Shown: positions 8,301 through 17,578, numbered from the stretch's first letter. The stretch is DNA of 29,205 bases from an uncultured Alistipes sp. (GCA_900541585.1 UQKD01000030.1:1-29205); one strand, 5' to 3'. A program made the numbers and translations. The notes: a model not told the origin generated them from the sequence alone.

Positions 8301-8890
8301 GATGCTCGGGAATCGAAAGCATCGCACCGGACGCCTTCACGGGACTGAACGGAACGTCGCTCAATTTCCAGAAGGCATTCTTCAACTGCACGTCGCTCCG
8401 GGCGATCCCCGACGGACTGCTGAAAACCGCGCAGATTTCAACCTACACCAGTCTGTTCGCCGGTTGCACGGGACTGGTCCGCGTCGGGTCGGAGGTGTTC
8501 AACTGCGCCTCGGCCACCATGTTCAATTCGGTCTTCGACGGCTGCGTGTCGCTCGAAGAGGTCGGCAAGAACATGCTCGTCAGCCCCGTCAAACTGACCA
8601 GCGTAGCGAATCTTTTCCGTGACTGCGGGAAGCTCAAGAGCATTCCGGCGAGCATGTTCGACGAAGCCGTGAAGCTCAAGACGCTGACTTCGACCTTCCA
8701 GGGCTGCGCATCGCTCGAAGGCGAATCGCCCTACACGGTCGTCGACGGCGTGAAATACCACCTGTACGACCGCACGGCGGAGAATGCCGCCGCCTCGGGA
8801 CTCACCGCGATCACCGCCGCCAAGAGCAGCTTTGCGGGATGTACGAAGCTCTCGGACTACGACAAGATCCCCACCACGTGGAAGGAATAG
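5348..8890 (+). CDS. Giant lipoprotein: three BACON domains plus about 26 leucine-rich repeats
   Basis: The 1180-residue product has a lipoprotein signal (LLGMMGC, Cys17, followed by SEE). Three BACON domains lie at about 33-133, 135-228 and 229-318, each with the paired Trp pattern (TWKYDAVNAGW, DWVFETKDCPW, DWEYTLSENSDW). A PKD-like stretch with TIDWGDGN follows at about 320-400. From residue 423 to 1122 there are about 26 tandem repeats of 26-27 residues with consensus LxxVPAGLFAxNxxVTxFxxxFxxCxx, then a capping segment. These resemble BspA-type LRRs of Bacteroidetes adhesins but are longer than the usual 23 residues. The protein is probably a long surface adhesin or receptor for a macromolecule. 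A run of nine G (5974-5982) lies in the second BACON domain, and slippage there would remove all the LRRs. The ligand is unknown. Confidence 0.75.
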   Translation: MKKLYALTALLLGMMGCSEETITYTNPVPGDEPSGVAAELGISSKNTWFAAEDERNASIGFKSLGGEVVVDIRTNTTWKYDAVNAGWLTIEKDDVADQLILSCEGNKFEEQQQATITITAGDKTATISTKQNAYGTLEIAASKNNFQIPAVGELTAEFEVQSTDEDWVFETKDCPWLLLEQQGDKVTMTLDPNEEIEDRETTFVLIAGEGGGNPVTETIRVTQDRAVYVNVSLKTIPLSPTPTESDKKELGIRSNYDWEYTLSENSDWLSATKTEQGLTITAETNSSGSSRTATITISAGDGKQNQTEQVVTVSQTGLDLDAFILGIDITSSSLKTFLPFDKAIDATIDWGDGNIEENVTSAYPTHTYTDPGYYIVSVKGSVPSLNSYDIPTYGLGNQFKEVYNWGRTGLTSMARAFQNCRELERIPSDNTEAFAKVTTFYYAFADCRVLEAVPDGLLDHATEAETFAYCFQNCNAVTEVPADLLYNCTKITSVGSLFSGTAITQIDEDFFSRNTELTDCSIIFSNGKLKTVPEKLFANNKKVTTFNSLFANTLSFESVPAGLFANNPEVDSFRMLFSGTSLKSVPAGLFANNHKVTNFQSAFSKTAIQSVPSDLFADCDKVTTFMSCFTGCAELQSVPAELFRNSGAFTTVTKTAFNNIFKDCASLTEVPAGLFDGFTLVTAFNDAFSGCTSLTTLPAGLFATNTAVTSFTNVFKGCTSLKSIPEGVLGGLSKVTSFSGLFAGCTGLEEIGANIISGCAACKNISSMFKDCDNLKTVSAEAFAGAPAITSVASLFENCTLLESIPEDIFAGMPNLATATSVFAASGLKTAPAGLFSRNPSVTTFGKVFQNCAALTTLPDGLFAGNPKVTTYSNALQNCTALESVGLLFGTSTASAKCDYLFAGNTALKSVPAGIFDGLTGATAFNNAFSECSALETIPAGLFAKNVNVTTAAQCFLNCTRLAAVPARLFETNTKTKTLTEMFSGCSGIESIAPDAFTGLNGTSLNFQKAFFNCTSLRAIPDGLLKTAQISTYTSLFAGCTGLVRVGSEVFNCASATMFNSVFDGCVSLEEVGKNMLVSPVKLTSVANLFRDCGKLKSIPASMFDEAVKLKTLTSTFQGCASLEGESPYTVVDGVKYHLYDRTAENAAASGLTAITAAKSSFAGCTKLSDYDKIPTTWKE
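5974..5982 (+). repeat. Homopolymer run of nine G inside the LRR lipoprotein gene
   Basis: The run encodes Glu-Gly-Gly-Gly in the second BACON domain and is the longest single-base run noticed in the window. A gain or loss of one base would shift the frame after about residue 210 and remove the LRR region. This is seen directly; any phase-variable use is inference, and a base-count error is possible. Confidence 0.6.
6614..8713 (+). repeat. Tandem LRR array, about 26 units of 81 bp
   Basis: Coding repeats of 78-96 bp, mostly 81 bp, are in frame with the lipoprotein. Units such as VPAGLFANN-x-x-V recur almost identically at 7021-7140 and 7360-7460, while others have diverged. Recombination between near-identical units could change array length. 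Confidence 0.75.
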
Positions 8891-8913
8891 ACGAACACAA
8901 AACGATCCCGAAC

Positions 8914-10440
8914 ATGAAAAATACGATAATATGCAGCATCGCAGTGCTGTCGGCCGCACTGCTGGCAGCCTGCACCGAGACCACCCGAATCTGGCCGGAG
9001 GAGGGCGAAAGCAAAGCCTACGTAGAGGTGTCGAGCGAAAAAGTGATCTTCGACGCCGACGGAGGCAACGCCGTGATCGCTGTGGCGACGAACGCCGACG
9101 GCTGGGACTACGCCGCTGAAGGCGACTGGTTCACCGTCGCCCGGCAGGACGGCAACGCCCTGCTGGTCGAGACCCTGATCAACGCCGGAGCCGAAACCCT
9201 GACCGGCAAACTCACGGTCAGCGCCGAGAAGAACGGGGAGACCGTTTCGCAGGAGGTTGCGCTCGTACAGCGCGCCGAACGAAGCGTCAACCTGAGCGCC
9301 GAAGGCACCGCCAACTGCTACATCGCCCGGACCGGCGGCGTCTACAAATTCGACGCATCGATCAAGGGCAACGGCGGCGGTGACGGAGTCAGCGACTACA
9401 TCGCCAACTACGGACTCGCCATCGACGACGGCGCCTTCGCCGAACTGCTCTGGGAATCGCGCCACGACGGCGACAAGACCATGTCGCGTGAAATCATCGA
9501 CGGCGCGCCGATCTACCGGGGAGGTTACGTGACCTTTTCGACGGGCCGGTCGGAGGGCAACGCCGTGATCGCCGTGAAGGACATCAAGGGCAACATCGTC
9601 TGGAGCTGGCACATCTGGGTCTGCAACGACGAAATCACCGCGCACGACCACATCGACTCGGAAGGCAAAGTCGCCGCCGTGATCATGGACCGCAACCTCG
9701 GGGCGCTGAACAACACCCCGATGGACGTGGGCAACCGCGGCATGTTCTACGAATGGGGCCGCAAGGACCCCTTCACGCCTTCGCGCTCGCCCTATCACGC
9801 GGATACCGACGGCGACAACGTCCCGGCCTACAACGAACCGAACACCGCGATCGGCGACGGCACGGGAACCTGGGTCTACGACGCGCAGGCCGCCGTGCTC
9901 GCCACGCCGCCGGCCAACATCCCCAATTCGATCCAGAACCCGATGACCTACCTGCAGTCGCCGTACAACGGCCACGCCGACTGGTACTGCACGGGAACCG
10001 ACTCGAAGGCCACGCATCCGGGGCTGTGGGGTCCCGAGAAGACCATTTTCGACCCCTGTCCTCCGGGCTACAAGGTCCCGGGGCCAGACCTCTGGGGCAT
10101 TCCCGCCGGAAACAACTCGATCACCAACGGCGGCGCCGCGGCGGATTACGACGAAACCGGCGTCAGCCCCAAATGGGACTGGAACGTCTACGAAGACTGC
10201 GGGCGCCGCTGGAAAAACACCGGCGACTACTACCCGATGGCCGGCAACATCTACTACACGGACTACATCTCGGTGAGCATCTGCAACTACACGGGAGGCA
10301 TGGCGTTCTACTGGACCGCCCAGGCGTCTCCCGACGCGACGAAGGCATCGGTCTACTTCGTGAATTTCAACCCCAACTGGTGCAATTACAGGCTCGCCGA
10401 ACACGACTGTTCGGCACAGATACGCTGCATCCGGGAATAA
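8914..10440 (+). CDS. BACON / FISUMP-type surface lipoprotein
   Basis: The start at 8914 places a lipoprotein signal at the N-terminus (MKNTIICSIAVLSAALLAAC, Cys20); the upstream in-frame ATG at 8839 lies in the previous gene and would spoil it. The protein has 508 residues. One BACON domain at about 35-122 has the W pair GWDYAAEGDW and ends in VALVQ. Residues 125-508 resemble the Fibrobacter succinogenes major paralogous (FISUMP) domain: VIMDRNLGA, GMFYEWGRKDPF, FDPCPPGYKVP, a late WTAQ and a terminal IRCIRE. FISUMP proteins are abundant secreted proteins of Bacteroidetes and Fibrobacteres with a C-type-lectin-like fold and no known enzyme activity. A binding role at the cell surface is inferred. 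Confidence 0.75.
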   Translation: MKNTIICSIAVLSAALLAACTETTRIWPEEGESKAYVEVSSEKVIFDADGGNAVIAVATNADGWDYAAEGDWFTVARQDGNALLVETLINAGAETLTGKLTVSAEKNGETVSQEVALVQRAERSVNLSAEGTANCYIARTGGVYKFDASIKGNGGGDGVSDYIANYGLAIDDGAFAELLWESRHDGDKTMSREIIDGAPIYRGGYVTFSTGRSEGNAVIAVKDIKGNIVWSWHIWVCNDEITAHDHIDSEGKVAAVIMDRNLGALNNTPMDVGNRGMFYEWGRKDPFTPSRSPYHADTDGDNVPAYNEPNTAIGDGTGTWVYDAQAAVLATPPANIPNSIQNPMTYLQSPYNGHADWYCTGTDSKATHPGLWGPEKTIFDPCPPGYKVPGPDLWGIPAGNNSITNGGAAADYDETGVSPKWDWNVYEDCGRRWKNTGDYYPMAGNIYYTDYISVSICNYTGGMAFYWTAQASPDATKASVYFVNFNPNWCNYRLAEHDCSAQIRCIRE

Positions 10441-10459
10441 CTCCAAAAACTGATCGTCT

Positions 10460-12379
10460 ATGAAATACATATTCAAATCGCTCCTTCTGGCGGCAGCCGT
10501 CCTCGCGGCGGCATCGTGCGCCAAGGACGACACGCAGAGCAGCGGCGAAGAGACCGCGGGTCCCGTCATCGTCAACGCCTCCCCGGCGGCCATCGGCGGC
10601 GAGATCATCCTCAAACTGAAGACCGAGGCCTCCGGCATCGTGGAAAAGAGCCGCGCGCAGGGCGTTTCGAAAGGCAGCGGCATCGACGAGATCGACCGCA
10701 TCCTCAACACGGTGAACACCGTCCGCTTCGAACGGCTCTTTCCGGACGGCGGGCGCTTCGAAGAGCGTACCCGCCGGGAAGGCCTGCACCTCTGGTATTA
10801 CGCCAAATACGACCCGTCGGTCCCGACGAGCGAGATGGCCAGCCTGCTCTCCTCGTGCAAGGACATCGAGATCATCGAATACTCGCTGGCCGCCGAAACT
10901 TCGGACTACCGCCGCACGGCATCCCCCGCCGCCGGGGCGCAGAGCGTCACCCGCGCCATCGAAGACGAGGTGCGCAACGTCCCCTTCCCCTTCAACGAGA
11001 GCGAACGTTCGCAGCAGATGCAATGGCACTACAACAATACGGGCAACGTCTTCGCACAGGCGAGCAGACTGGGCGCCGACGCCAACGTGTACGCCGCCTG
11101 GCAGCTCTCGACGGGCGATCCCGACGTGATCGTCGCCGTGGTGGACCAGGGCGTCAAGTACGACCACGAGGACCTGGCCGCCAACATGTGGGTCAACGAG
11201 GCCGAACTGAACGGCACGCCGGGCGTCGACGACGACGGCAACGGCTATGTGGACGACATTTACGGCTACAACTTCACCAAGGAGACCGGCGAACTGGATT
11301 TCTCGGCCGAACTGATGCACGGCACGCACGTCGCCGGCACGATCGCCGCCGTGAACAACAACGGCGTGGGTGTCTGCGGCATCGCAGGCGGCTCGGGCAG
11401 GGGCGACGGCGTGAAGATCATGTCGTGCGAGATTCTCGGCAAGTCGGAGTCCGGATCGTCGGGCGCCGGACTGGCCGGACAGATCCGCGCCATCAAGTAC
11501 GCCGCCGACAACGGCGCCGTGATCTGCCAGAACAGCTGGGGATACACCGCCGGAACCATCTCCGTGACCGACTGGACGCGCGGCTCCTACTCGGCGCTCT
11601 CGCGTGCCATGGAATACTTCAACAAATATGCGGGACTGGATGAAAACGGCAACCAGACGGGTCCGATGGCCGGCGGCATCGTCCTCTTCGCCGCGGGCAA
11701 CGACGCCTCGAACGAGATTTGCTATCCCGCCGCCGACGCCAACGCGATCAGCGTTGGCGCAACCGGATTCACGGGCGCCCCGGCCTACTACACCAACTAC
11801 GGAAAATGGGTCCGGATTTCGGCCCCGGGCGGCGACCAGATGTTGAGCAACGCCTACGGCGGCGTCTACAGCACGAGCGTGGCCGCCGACGGCTCTTCGG
11901 GCTACGAAGGCAGCCAGGGAACCTCGATGGCCTGCCCCCACGTGTCGGGAGCCTGCGCGCTGGCCGTCAGCTATTACTACGGCGCTGAAAAACGCAAGGG
12001 CCTTACGGGCGAAATGCTCCGGCAGGCGCTGTTGAGCAGCACCCAGTCCGTCGACCGCTACTGCACCGGCAGTTACCAGCAGTATCTGGGCAACATGGGC
12101 ATCGGCAGCCTCGACACCTACAAGCTGCTGCGGACCATCGCCAAGATCGACGGCATCCCGGCGCAGCGGGTCGGCGTGGGCGCCACCGTCAGCATCGACC
12201 TGGGCAACTACTTCACCGCCACCAATGTCCTGGGGTACACCGTTTCCGTCCCCGACCTCGTGAAGATCGAACTCCGGGGCGGAGTGATGAAGCTCACCGG
12301 CCTCAAGAAAGGCCGGACGACGATCATCGTCTCGGACGGCGCGGCCATTCGCAAACCGATCGAGGTAACCGTCGAATGA
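10460..12379 (+). CDS. Subtilisin-like serine protease lipoprotein (family S8)
   Basis: The 639-residue product has a lipoprotein signal (LAAASC, Cys20, then AKDD). Residues about 45-145 resemble a prodomain (GEIILKLK...LHLWYYAKYD). The S8 catalytic triad is complete: Asp229 in VAVVDQGV, His287 in HGTHVAGT and Ser489 in GTSMACPHVSG, with oxyanion Asn414 in FAAGND. A DDDGNGYVDD segment (257-266) between Asp and His looks like the acidic, probably calcium-binding, loop common in Bacteroidetes S8 proteases. About 70 C-terminal residues form an Ig-like beta domain. It should act as an endoprotease anchored at the outer membrane, feeding peptides to the SusCD pair encoded downstream. It is the only enzyme of the operon. 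Self-processing of the prodomain or of neighbouring lipoproteins is an alternative role. Confidence 0.88.
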   Translation: MKYIFKSLLLAAAVLAAASCAKDDTQSSGEETAGPVIVNASPAAIGGEIILKLKTEASGIVEKSRAQGVSKGSGIDEIDRILNTVNTVRFERLFPDGGRFEERTRREGLHLWYYAKYDPSVPTSEMASLLSSCKDIEIIEYSLAAETSDYRRTASPAAGAQSVTRAIEDEVRNVPFPFNESERSQQMQWHYNNTGNVFAQASRLGADANVYAAWQLSTGDPDVIVAVVDQGVKYDHEDLAANMWVNEAELNGTPGVDDDGNGYVDDIYGYNFTKETGELDFSAELMHGTHVAGTIAAVNNNGVGVCGIAGGSGRGDGVKIMSCEILGKSESGSSGAGLAGQIRAIKYAADNGAVICQNSWGYTAGTISVTDWTRGSYSALSRAMEYFNKYAGLDENGNQTGPMAGGIVLFAAGNDASNEICYPAADANAISVGATGFTGAPAYYTNYGKWVRISAPGGDQMLSNAYGGVYSTSVAADGSSGYEGSQGTSMACPHVSGACALAVSYYYGAEKRKGLTGEMLRQALLSSTQSVDRYCTGSYQQYLGNMGIGSLDTYKLLRTIAKIDGIPAQRVGVGATVSIDLGNYFTATNVLGYTVSVPDLVKIELRGGVMKLTGLKKGRTTIIVSDGAAIRKPIEVTVE

Positions 12380-12411
12380 CACATTCACTAACGCAAAAGA
12401 GAATCAAACCT

Positions 12412-14355
12412 ATGAAAACCTTCTATAAATACGCGGCATTCGCTGCGGCGAGCCTCGCGGGACTGTGCGCCTGCTCGTCGGACGACGACGCGGCAGAAAC
12501 CGGCTCCGGCCTGCAGGCCGTCGCACAGCCGCAGATCATCGTCAGCGACCTGACGACCTCCGGATTCACCCTCCGCTGGGAAGCCGTCGACGACGCAGGG
12601 TCCTACGTCTACACGTTCGACGGCGGGAGCGAGACCCCGACGACCGACTGCCGGCTGGAATTCAACAGTCTGGAACGACAGAAAGAGTATGTCGTGGCGG
12701 TCAAGGCCTGTCCCCGGGACCCGGCCGAATACACCGAATCCCCCTTCACCTACATCCACGTGCTGACCGACGACCTGGAGCAGCTTCCCCAGCCGAAGAT
12801 CACACTCGGCAGCGCCTATGCGTCGAAAACAGTCATCTCCTGGACCGAAGTGCCCGAAGCGGAACTCTACGAGTTCTCGGTCGACGGCGGGGAGGTCGCG
12901 ACCACCCGAAACCGTACGGTCATCCTGTCGAAGCTCGACAAGGGCCGCACCTACTCCTTCTCGGTGCGCGCCATGACGTCCGACGCCACGCGCTTCACCA
13001 ACTCGGAGGCCGCACAGCTCTCGTTCGTCACCTCGGACGCCGACGTTCCGCCGTTGGTCATCGCCCCGACGACGATCATCTCCGACGCCGTGGCGTTCGA
13101 CATCTACGCCTCCAGCGACGAAACCTACTATTATGAAATCCTCCCGGCCACGACCTTCGCCAAGTATTCGCCCGAAGAGCTGATGACCGCCTTCCAGACC
13201 TATATCGTCGAATACGCCAAAAAGCAGGGCATCAGCCTCCAGCTGGCCATGGCCTCGATGCTCAAATCGGGGACCCAGAGCCTTCAGATGACGGGACTCA
13301 CCCCCGAGTTGAGTTACGTGATCTTCGCATTCGGCATGGACCTGCGGGGCAACATCACCTCGAACCTCTCCTCCACGCAGTTCAAAACCACGGCCGACGG
13401 CTATTCCGCCGGTCCGAACTACGGCGGCAGCGACTGGTTCACGCAGCGGTTCTACATCAGCAACGCCTACCTCGCCATGACGGGTTACGGCTGGACCAAC
13501 TCCGTGTGGACCCACTGGAAGGGAGACGACGTGACGGACGTCCGTTACCGTACGCTGACGACCAAACTCTTCAACCAGGTCTTCCCCGACCCCTACGACC
13601 GGCAGGCCGTCGCCGCATTCCTGAAAGACCCCAATTACGGACTCCAGTTCAACCCTGCGCTGCTCTCGGCGACGGTCAACAGCGCCGACGGTTACAACGG
13701 ACTTACGGAAGGCGTCAGCGCCGGCACGTCCTACACGCTGCTCACGCTGGCCACCTCGTCGAGCGGTGCCGAAACGGTCTGCGTCAACTCCGTCACCACG
13801 AAGACCAGCACGGAGGCCGCCGCGTGGTTCGCAGCCGCAGCCTCGACCAACGCCAACTACGGCCCGACGCACAACACCGTGGCCGGCGTCATGAAGGGCA
13901 TCGACATCGCAACGGTGCGTTACGCGATTTTCAAACAGAGCGCCCTGGCGAACGTCGGCACGAACAACTATCCGGCCGTGATCGAGGAGTTCGGACACGA
14001 CGTCAAGGAGGAATACCTCCCCTACATCAACGGAAACGGCTTTGCCATCCTCTTCACCGGGGAGAGCGGCGTAACGCCTGAAACCACGTACGTCTTCATG
14101 GCGACGGCGACCAACACGGTCGGCGACAAAGTCACCAAATGGGGTTCGGCGACCACCAGCGCGGCTCCGGCAGCCGCCCGGGCGAAGGCGCAGGCCGCAA
14201 CCCGCGCGAACGAACCGCTCCGGTCGCCCGTCGGGAAACCCATCGCCAACCCCGGGAAGTTCATCTACCCGATGGAGAGCGTCCAGCTGCCCGCCGGAGC
14301 GAAACCCGAAGGCGACCTCTGGACCATCATTCACAACACGCACAATATCAAATAA
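12412..14355 (+). CDS. Lipoprotein with fibronectin III-like domains, function unknown
   Basis: The start at 12412 (TATGAAAACC) gives a clean lipoprotein signal (MKTFYKYAA...LAGLCAC, Cys21, then SSDDD, close to the surface-export signal described in Bacteroides). An in-frame ATG at 12376 overlaps the protease stop and would bury the signal. The protein has 647 residues. Two Fn3-like domains occupy about 35-118 (GFTLRWEAVDDAGSYVYTF) and 122-210 (KTVISWTEVPEAELYEFSV). Two further modules follow that look like Fn3 units with a helical insertion, the second around VAGVMKGIDIATVRYAIFK...YVFMATATNTVGD. An Ala-rich stretch and a charged tail end the protein. The helix-inserted modules resemble those in the last operon gene. 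No catalytic motif is seen. Confidence 0.65.
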   Translation: MKTFYKYAAFAAASLAGLCACSSDDDAAETGSGLQAVAQPQIIVSDLTTSGFTLRWEAVDDAGSYVYTFDGGSETPTTDCRLEFNSLERQKEYVVAVKACPRDPAEYTESPFTYIHVLTDDLEQLPQPKITLGSAYASKTVISWTEVPEAELYEFSVDGGEVATTRNRTVILSKLDKGRTYSFSVRAMTSDATRFTNSEAAQLSFVTSDADVPPLVIAPTTIISDAVAFDIYASSDETYYYEILPATTFAKYSPEELMTAFQTYIVEYAKKQGISLQLAMASMLKSGTQSLQMTGLTPELSYVIFAFGMDLRGNITSNLSSTQFKTTADGYSAGPNYGGSDWFTQRFYISNAYLAMTGYGWTNSVWTHWKGDDVTDVRYRTLTTKLFNQVFPDPYDRQAVAAFLKDPNYGLQFNPALLSATVNSADGYNGLTEGVSAGTSYTLLTLATSSSGAETVCVNSVTTKTSTEAAAWFAAAASTNANYGPTHNTVAGVMKGIDIATVRYAIFKQSALANVGTNNYPAVIEEFGHDVKEEYLPYINGNGFAILFTGESGVTPETTYVFMATATNTVGDKVTKWGSATTSAAPAAARAKAQAATRANEPLRSPVGKPIANPGKFIYPMESVQLPAGAKPEGDLWTIIHNTHNIK

Positions 14356-14365
14356 GAGTACATCT

Positions 14366-17300
14366 ATGAACAAGATAGCAGCAATTCTCTGGTGCATCCT
14401 GTCGCTGGCATGGACGACGGCCTCCTGGGCGCAGAACGTCACCGTCAGCGGCAAAGTCACCGGAGCCAACGGCGAAGCCATCATCGGCGCGAACGTTCTC
14501 GTGGAGGGCACTACGCAGGGCATCACGACGAACGTCGACGGAGACTACACCCTGACCAACGTCCCGGCCAACGCCACGCTCGTCGTCTCCTACCTGGGCT
14601 ACAAGACGGAGAAAATCCCCGTCGGCAGCAAGACCCGCATCGACGTCACGCTCCGGGAGGACACCGCCGAGATCGAAGGCGTGATGGTCGTGGCCTACGG
14701 TACGGCCAAGAAAGAGTCGTTCACCGGTTCGGCCGCCGTCGTCAAGGGCGGCGAACTCCAGAAACGCGTCGTGGGCAACGTCACCAAATCGTTCGAGGGA
14801 ACCGTAGCCGGCGTGCAGGTCGCCTCCGGCGGCGGCCAGCCGGGCGAGGCGGCATCGGTCATCATCCGCGGCATCGGGTCGGTGAACGCCTCGGCGACAC
14901 CATTATACGTGGTCGACGGCATCCCCTTCGACGGGTCGCTCAGTTCGATCAACCCCGCGGACATCGAGACGATGACCGTGCTCAAGGACGCATCGGCCGG
15001 TGCGCTCTATGGCGCCCGCGGAGCCAACGGCGTCATCGTCATCACGACCAAGAAGGGCAAGAAGGACAAGATCCGCATTTCGTACAAGGGCAACGTCGGC
15101 ATCGCCTCGCGCGCCATCCCGCGCTACGACCTGGTCGGCATGAAAGATTACGTCGAAATGAGCTACGAAGCGCTGCGCAACAGCGCCCAGTACGGCACGG
15201 GCATGGACTTCGAGGGCGCGAGCCGCTATGCCGCCGCCAACCTCGGCCAGCAGATCGGCGGACTGAAGAACCCCGAATACTACAACCCTTACAAGAACTA
15301 CACGTGGGAGACGCTGATCGACCAGTCGACGGGCAAGATCCGTTCGGACGCCAAAGCAGCCTGGAACGAGAACTGGCTGGACGAGATCAGCGACAATTCG
15401 GCCGTGCGCACCGAACACATCGTCTCGGTGAACGGCGGTTCGGAACGCGCCAACTACGTCGCATCGCTGGGCTACTACATGGAGGACGGCATTCTCCAGA
15501 ACACCGACTTCTCCCGCTACACGGGCCGCGTGGGCGCCGATTCGCAGGCCAAGAGCTGGCTCAAGATCGGCATGAACGCCAACTTCGCCCACAGCGAATC
15601 GAGCTACCAGAGTTTCGAGGACGCAAGCACGTCGAACGTCTGGTATACGGCGCAGTTCATGGCCCCGGTCTATCCCGTCTACCTGAAGGACATGGCCGGC
15701 AACAACGTGCGCGGCGCCGACGGGCAGCTGCAATACGAATACGGTTCGGAGGACGACAACGGCTACGCCAACCGCCCCTCGGCCCAGGGCTTCAACTCGA
15801 AGGCCGAACTTTACAACAACAAGGCCTACTACACCCGCAACTCGCTTTCGGCGCGCAGCTACATCACCTTCGGAACCGTCAGGGAAGAGGCCCGGCTCTA
15901 CGGACTGAAGCTGACGATGAACTTCGGTACGGACTACACCGACTACCAGCGCACGCTGGTCTACGACAAGGAGCACGGCAACGCGGCCCAGCAGGGCGGA
16001 CGCCTCAGCAAGACCAACACACGCACGCTGAGCTACACGTTCAACCAGCTGCTGACCTACGACCGCACGTTCGGCGACCACTCCCTCAACCTGCTGGCCG
16101 GCCATGAGTACTACCGCTACAAGTACAACTACGCCAACGGCGAAAAAACCGGCATCGTCGGCGGAATCGACGAGTTAGGCCCCGCCGTGACGACCACCGA
16201 CAACAACAGCTATTCGCACAACTACGGCGTGGAGTCCTACCTCGCGCGCGTCAACTACGGTTTCAAGAGCCGTTACTACGTCGACGCCAGCTGGCGAACG
16301 GACGGTTCGTCGCGCTTCCACCCCGGCGACCGCTGGGGCCATTTCTGGTCGGTGGGCGCCTCGTGGCGCATCTCCGAGGAGCAGTTCATGGAGAACACCC
16401 GCCAGTGGCTCGACAACCTCACGCTGAAGGTCTCCTACGGCGTACAGGGCAACGACAACCTGGGAACCTACTACGCATGGCAGGGTCTCTACGACTACAC
16501 GTGGCCCAATGCCACCGATGCGGGCGCCTTCGTCGACAAACTCGAAAACAGGGAGGTGACCTGGGAGAAGAACGGCAACCTCAACGCCGGCATCGAGGCC
16601 ACGATGCTGGGCGGACGCCTGGGCGTTTCGGTCGAGTACTACAACCGCAAAACGCGCGACATGCTGCTCAACAGTCCGCTGCCGATCTCGACCGGATTCA
16701 CGGGCTTCAACGACAACGTCGGCTCGCTGCGCAACCAGGGACTCGAAGTCTCGCTGCGCGGAACGATCCTCGACAAGCGCGACTTCCGCTGGGACGCGAC
16801 GCTGATGGGTTCGTTCAACCGCAACAAGGTGCTCTCGCTCACGGGCGGCCAGGATGTCATCACGTCGGGCATCCGCGTCATCGAGGTGGGGCGGCCGATC
16901 TACACCTTCTACCTGCCGAAAACGGCCGGCGTGGACCCCGCCACGGGCAAGCAGCTCTACTATGCCTACTGGACCCAGACGGTCAACGACGAGGGTTCGC
17001 TGGTGAACACGCGCTGCGACGAGTACATCACCGACAACGTGGCGATGGCCACCTTGAGCAAGTACTACCACGAAAGCCGCGAGCCGAAGCTTTTCGGCAG
17101 CATCGGTTCGACGTTCACGATCCTGAAGAATATCGACGTCTCGTTCCTGACGACCTATTCGATCGGCGGATGGGTCTACGACGGACTCTACAACGGCTCG
17201 ATGTACGTGCAGTACGCCGGCAACAACTGGCACAAAAACGCCAAACGCCGCTGGCAGAGGCCGGGCGACAAGACCGACGTGCCGATGCTCGAAGTGGGCG

Positions 17301-17560
17301 GATCGTACGCCACGGCCGACAACTCGCTGATAGACGCCTCGTACTTCGCCATCAAGAACATCACCGTCGGCTACACGCTTCCCAAGCGCTGGCTCAAGAA
17401 GATCGACATCGAGTCGCTGCGCATCTACGCCACGCTGGACAACATCGCCATGTTCAACCACATGGACGGCATGGACCCGCAGTATAACTTCACGGGATCG
17501 GTGGCCTACAGCTACACCCCGTCGCGCGTGATCGCATTCGGTATCGACCTGAACTTTTAA
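14366..17560 (+). CDS. SusC/RagA-type TonB-dependent outer-membrane transporter
   Basis: The 1064-residue product starts with a type I signal peptide ending in WAQ (about 1-22). A carboxypeptidase-regulatory-like domain follows at about 25-100 (VSGKVTGANGEAIIGANV). A TonB-box region and plug domain occupy about 103-230, with the SusC signatures VIIRGIGS, YVVDGIP and ASAGALYGARGANGVIVI. The remainder is the 22-strand barrel, ending in the aromatic IAFGIDLNF that BAM recognises. It imports large ligands across the outer membrane with TonB energy, with the SusD lipoprotein as lid. SusD follows 18 nt downstream. There is no extra signalling domain at the N-terminus, so it is not itself an ECF-sigma transducer. 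Cargo is not shown by sequence; RagA relatives import peptides, and the adjacent protease favours this. Confidence 0.92.
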   Translation: MNKIAAILWCILSLAWTTASWAQNVTVSGKVTGANGEAIIGANVLVEGTTQGITTNVDGDYTLTNVPANATLVVSYLGYKTEKIPVGSKTRIDVTLREDTAEIEGVMVVAYGTAKKESFTGSAAVVKGGELQKRVVGNVTKSFEGTVAGVQVASGGGQPGEAASVIIRGIGSVNASATPLYVVDGIPFDGSLSSINPADIETMTVLKDASAGALYGARGANGVIVITTKKGKKDKIRISYKGNVGIASRAIPRYDLVGMKDYVEMSYEALRNSAQYGTGMDFEGASRYAAANLGQQIGGLKNPEYYNPYKNYTWETLIDQSTGKIRSDAKAAWNENWLDEISDNSAVRTEHIVSVNGGSERANYVASLGYYMEDGILQNTDFSRYTGRVGADSQAKSWLKIGMNANFAHSESSYQSFEDASTSNVWYTAQFMAPVYPVYLKDMAGNNVRGADGQLQYEYGSEDDNGYANRPSAQGFNSKAELYNNKAYYTRNSLSARSYITFGTVREEARLYGLKLTMNFGTDYTDYQRTLVYDKEHGNAAQQGGRLSKTNTRTLSYTFNQLLTYDRTFGDHSLNLLAGHEYYRYKYNYANGEKTGIVGGIDELGPAVTTTDNNSYSHNYGVESYLARVNYGFKSRYYVDASWRTDGSSRFHPGDRWGHFWSVGASWRISEEQFMENTRQWLDNLTLKVSYGVQGNDNLGTYYAWQGLYDYTWPNATDAGAFVDKLENREVTWEKNGNLNAGIEATMLGGRLGVSVEYYNRKTRDMLLNSPLPISTGFTGFNDNVGSLRNQGLEVSLRGTILDKRDFRWDATLMGSFNRNKVLSLTGGQDVITSGIRVIEVGRPIYTFYLPKTAGVDPATGKQLYYAYWTQTVNDEGSLVNTRCDEYITDNVAMATLSKYYHESREPKLFGSIGSTFTILKNIDVSFLTTYSIGGWVYDGLYNGSMYVQYAGNNWHKNAKRRWQRPGDKTDVPMLEVGGSYATADNSLIDASYFAIKNITVGYTLPKRWLKKIDIESLRIYATLDNIAMFNHMDGMDPQYNFTGSVAYSYTPSRVIAFGIDLNF

Positions 17561-17578
17561 CCACGGGAGAAAACAACT

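Noticed and set aside
6614..8713. Periodic 81-bp repeats considered as a possible CRISPR or satellite array
   Set aside because: Units vary at synonymous and variable positions, stay in frame and encode a leucine-rich repeat; there are no constant repeats with unique spacers.
8857..14526. Long minus-strand open frames opposite the FISUMP, protease and Fn3 genes
   Set aside because: Same cause: their translations are biased and domain-free, and the plus-strand genes have signal peptides and catalytic motifs.
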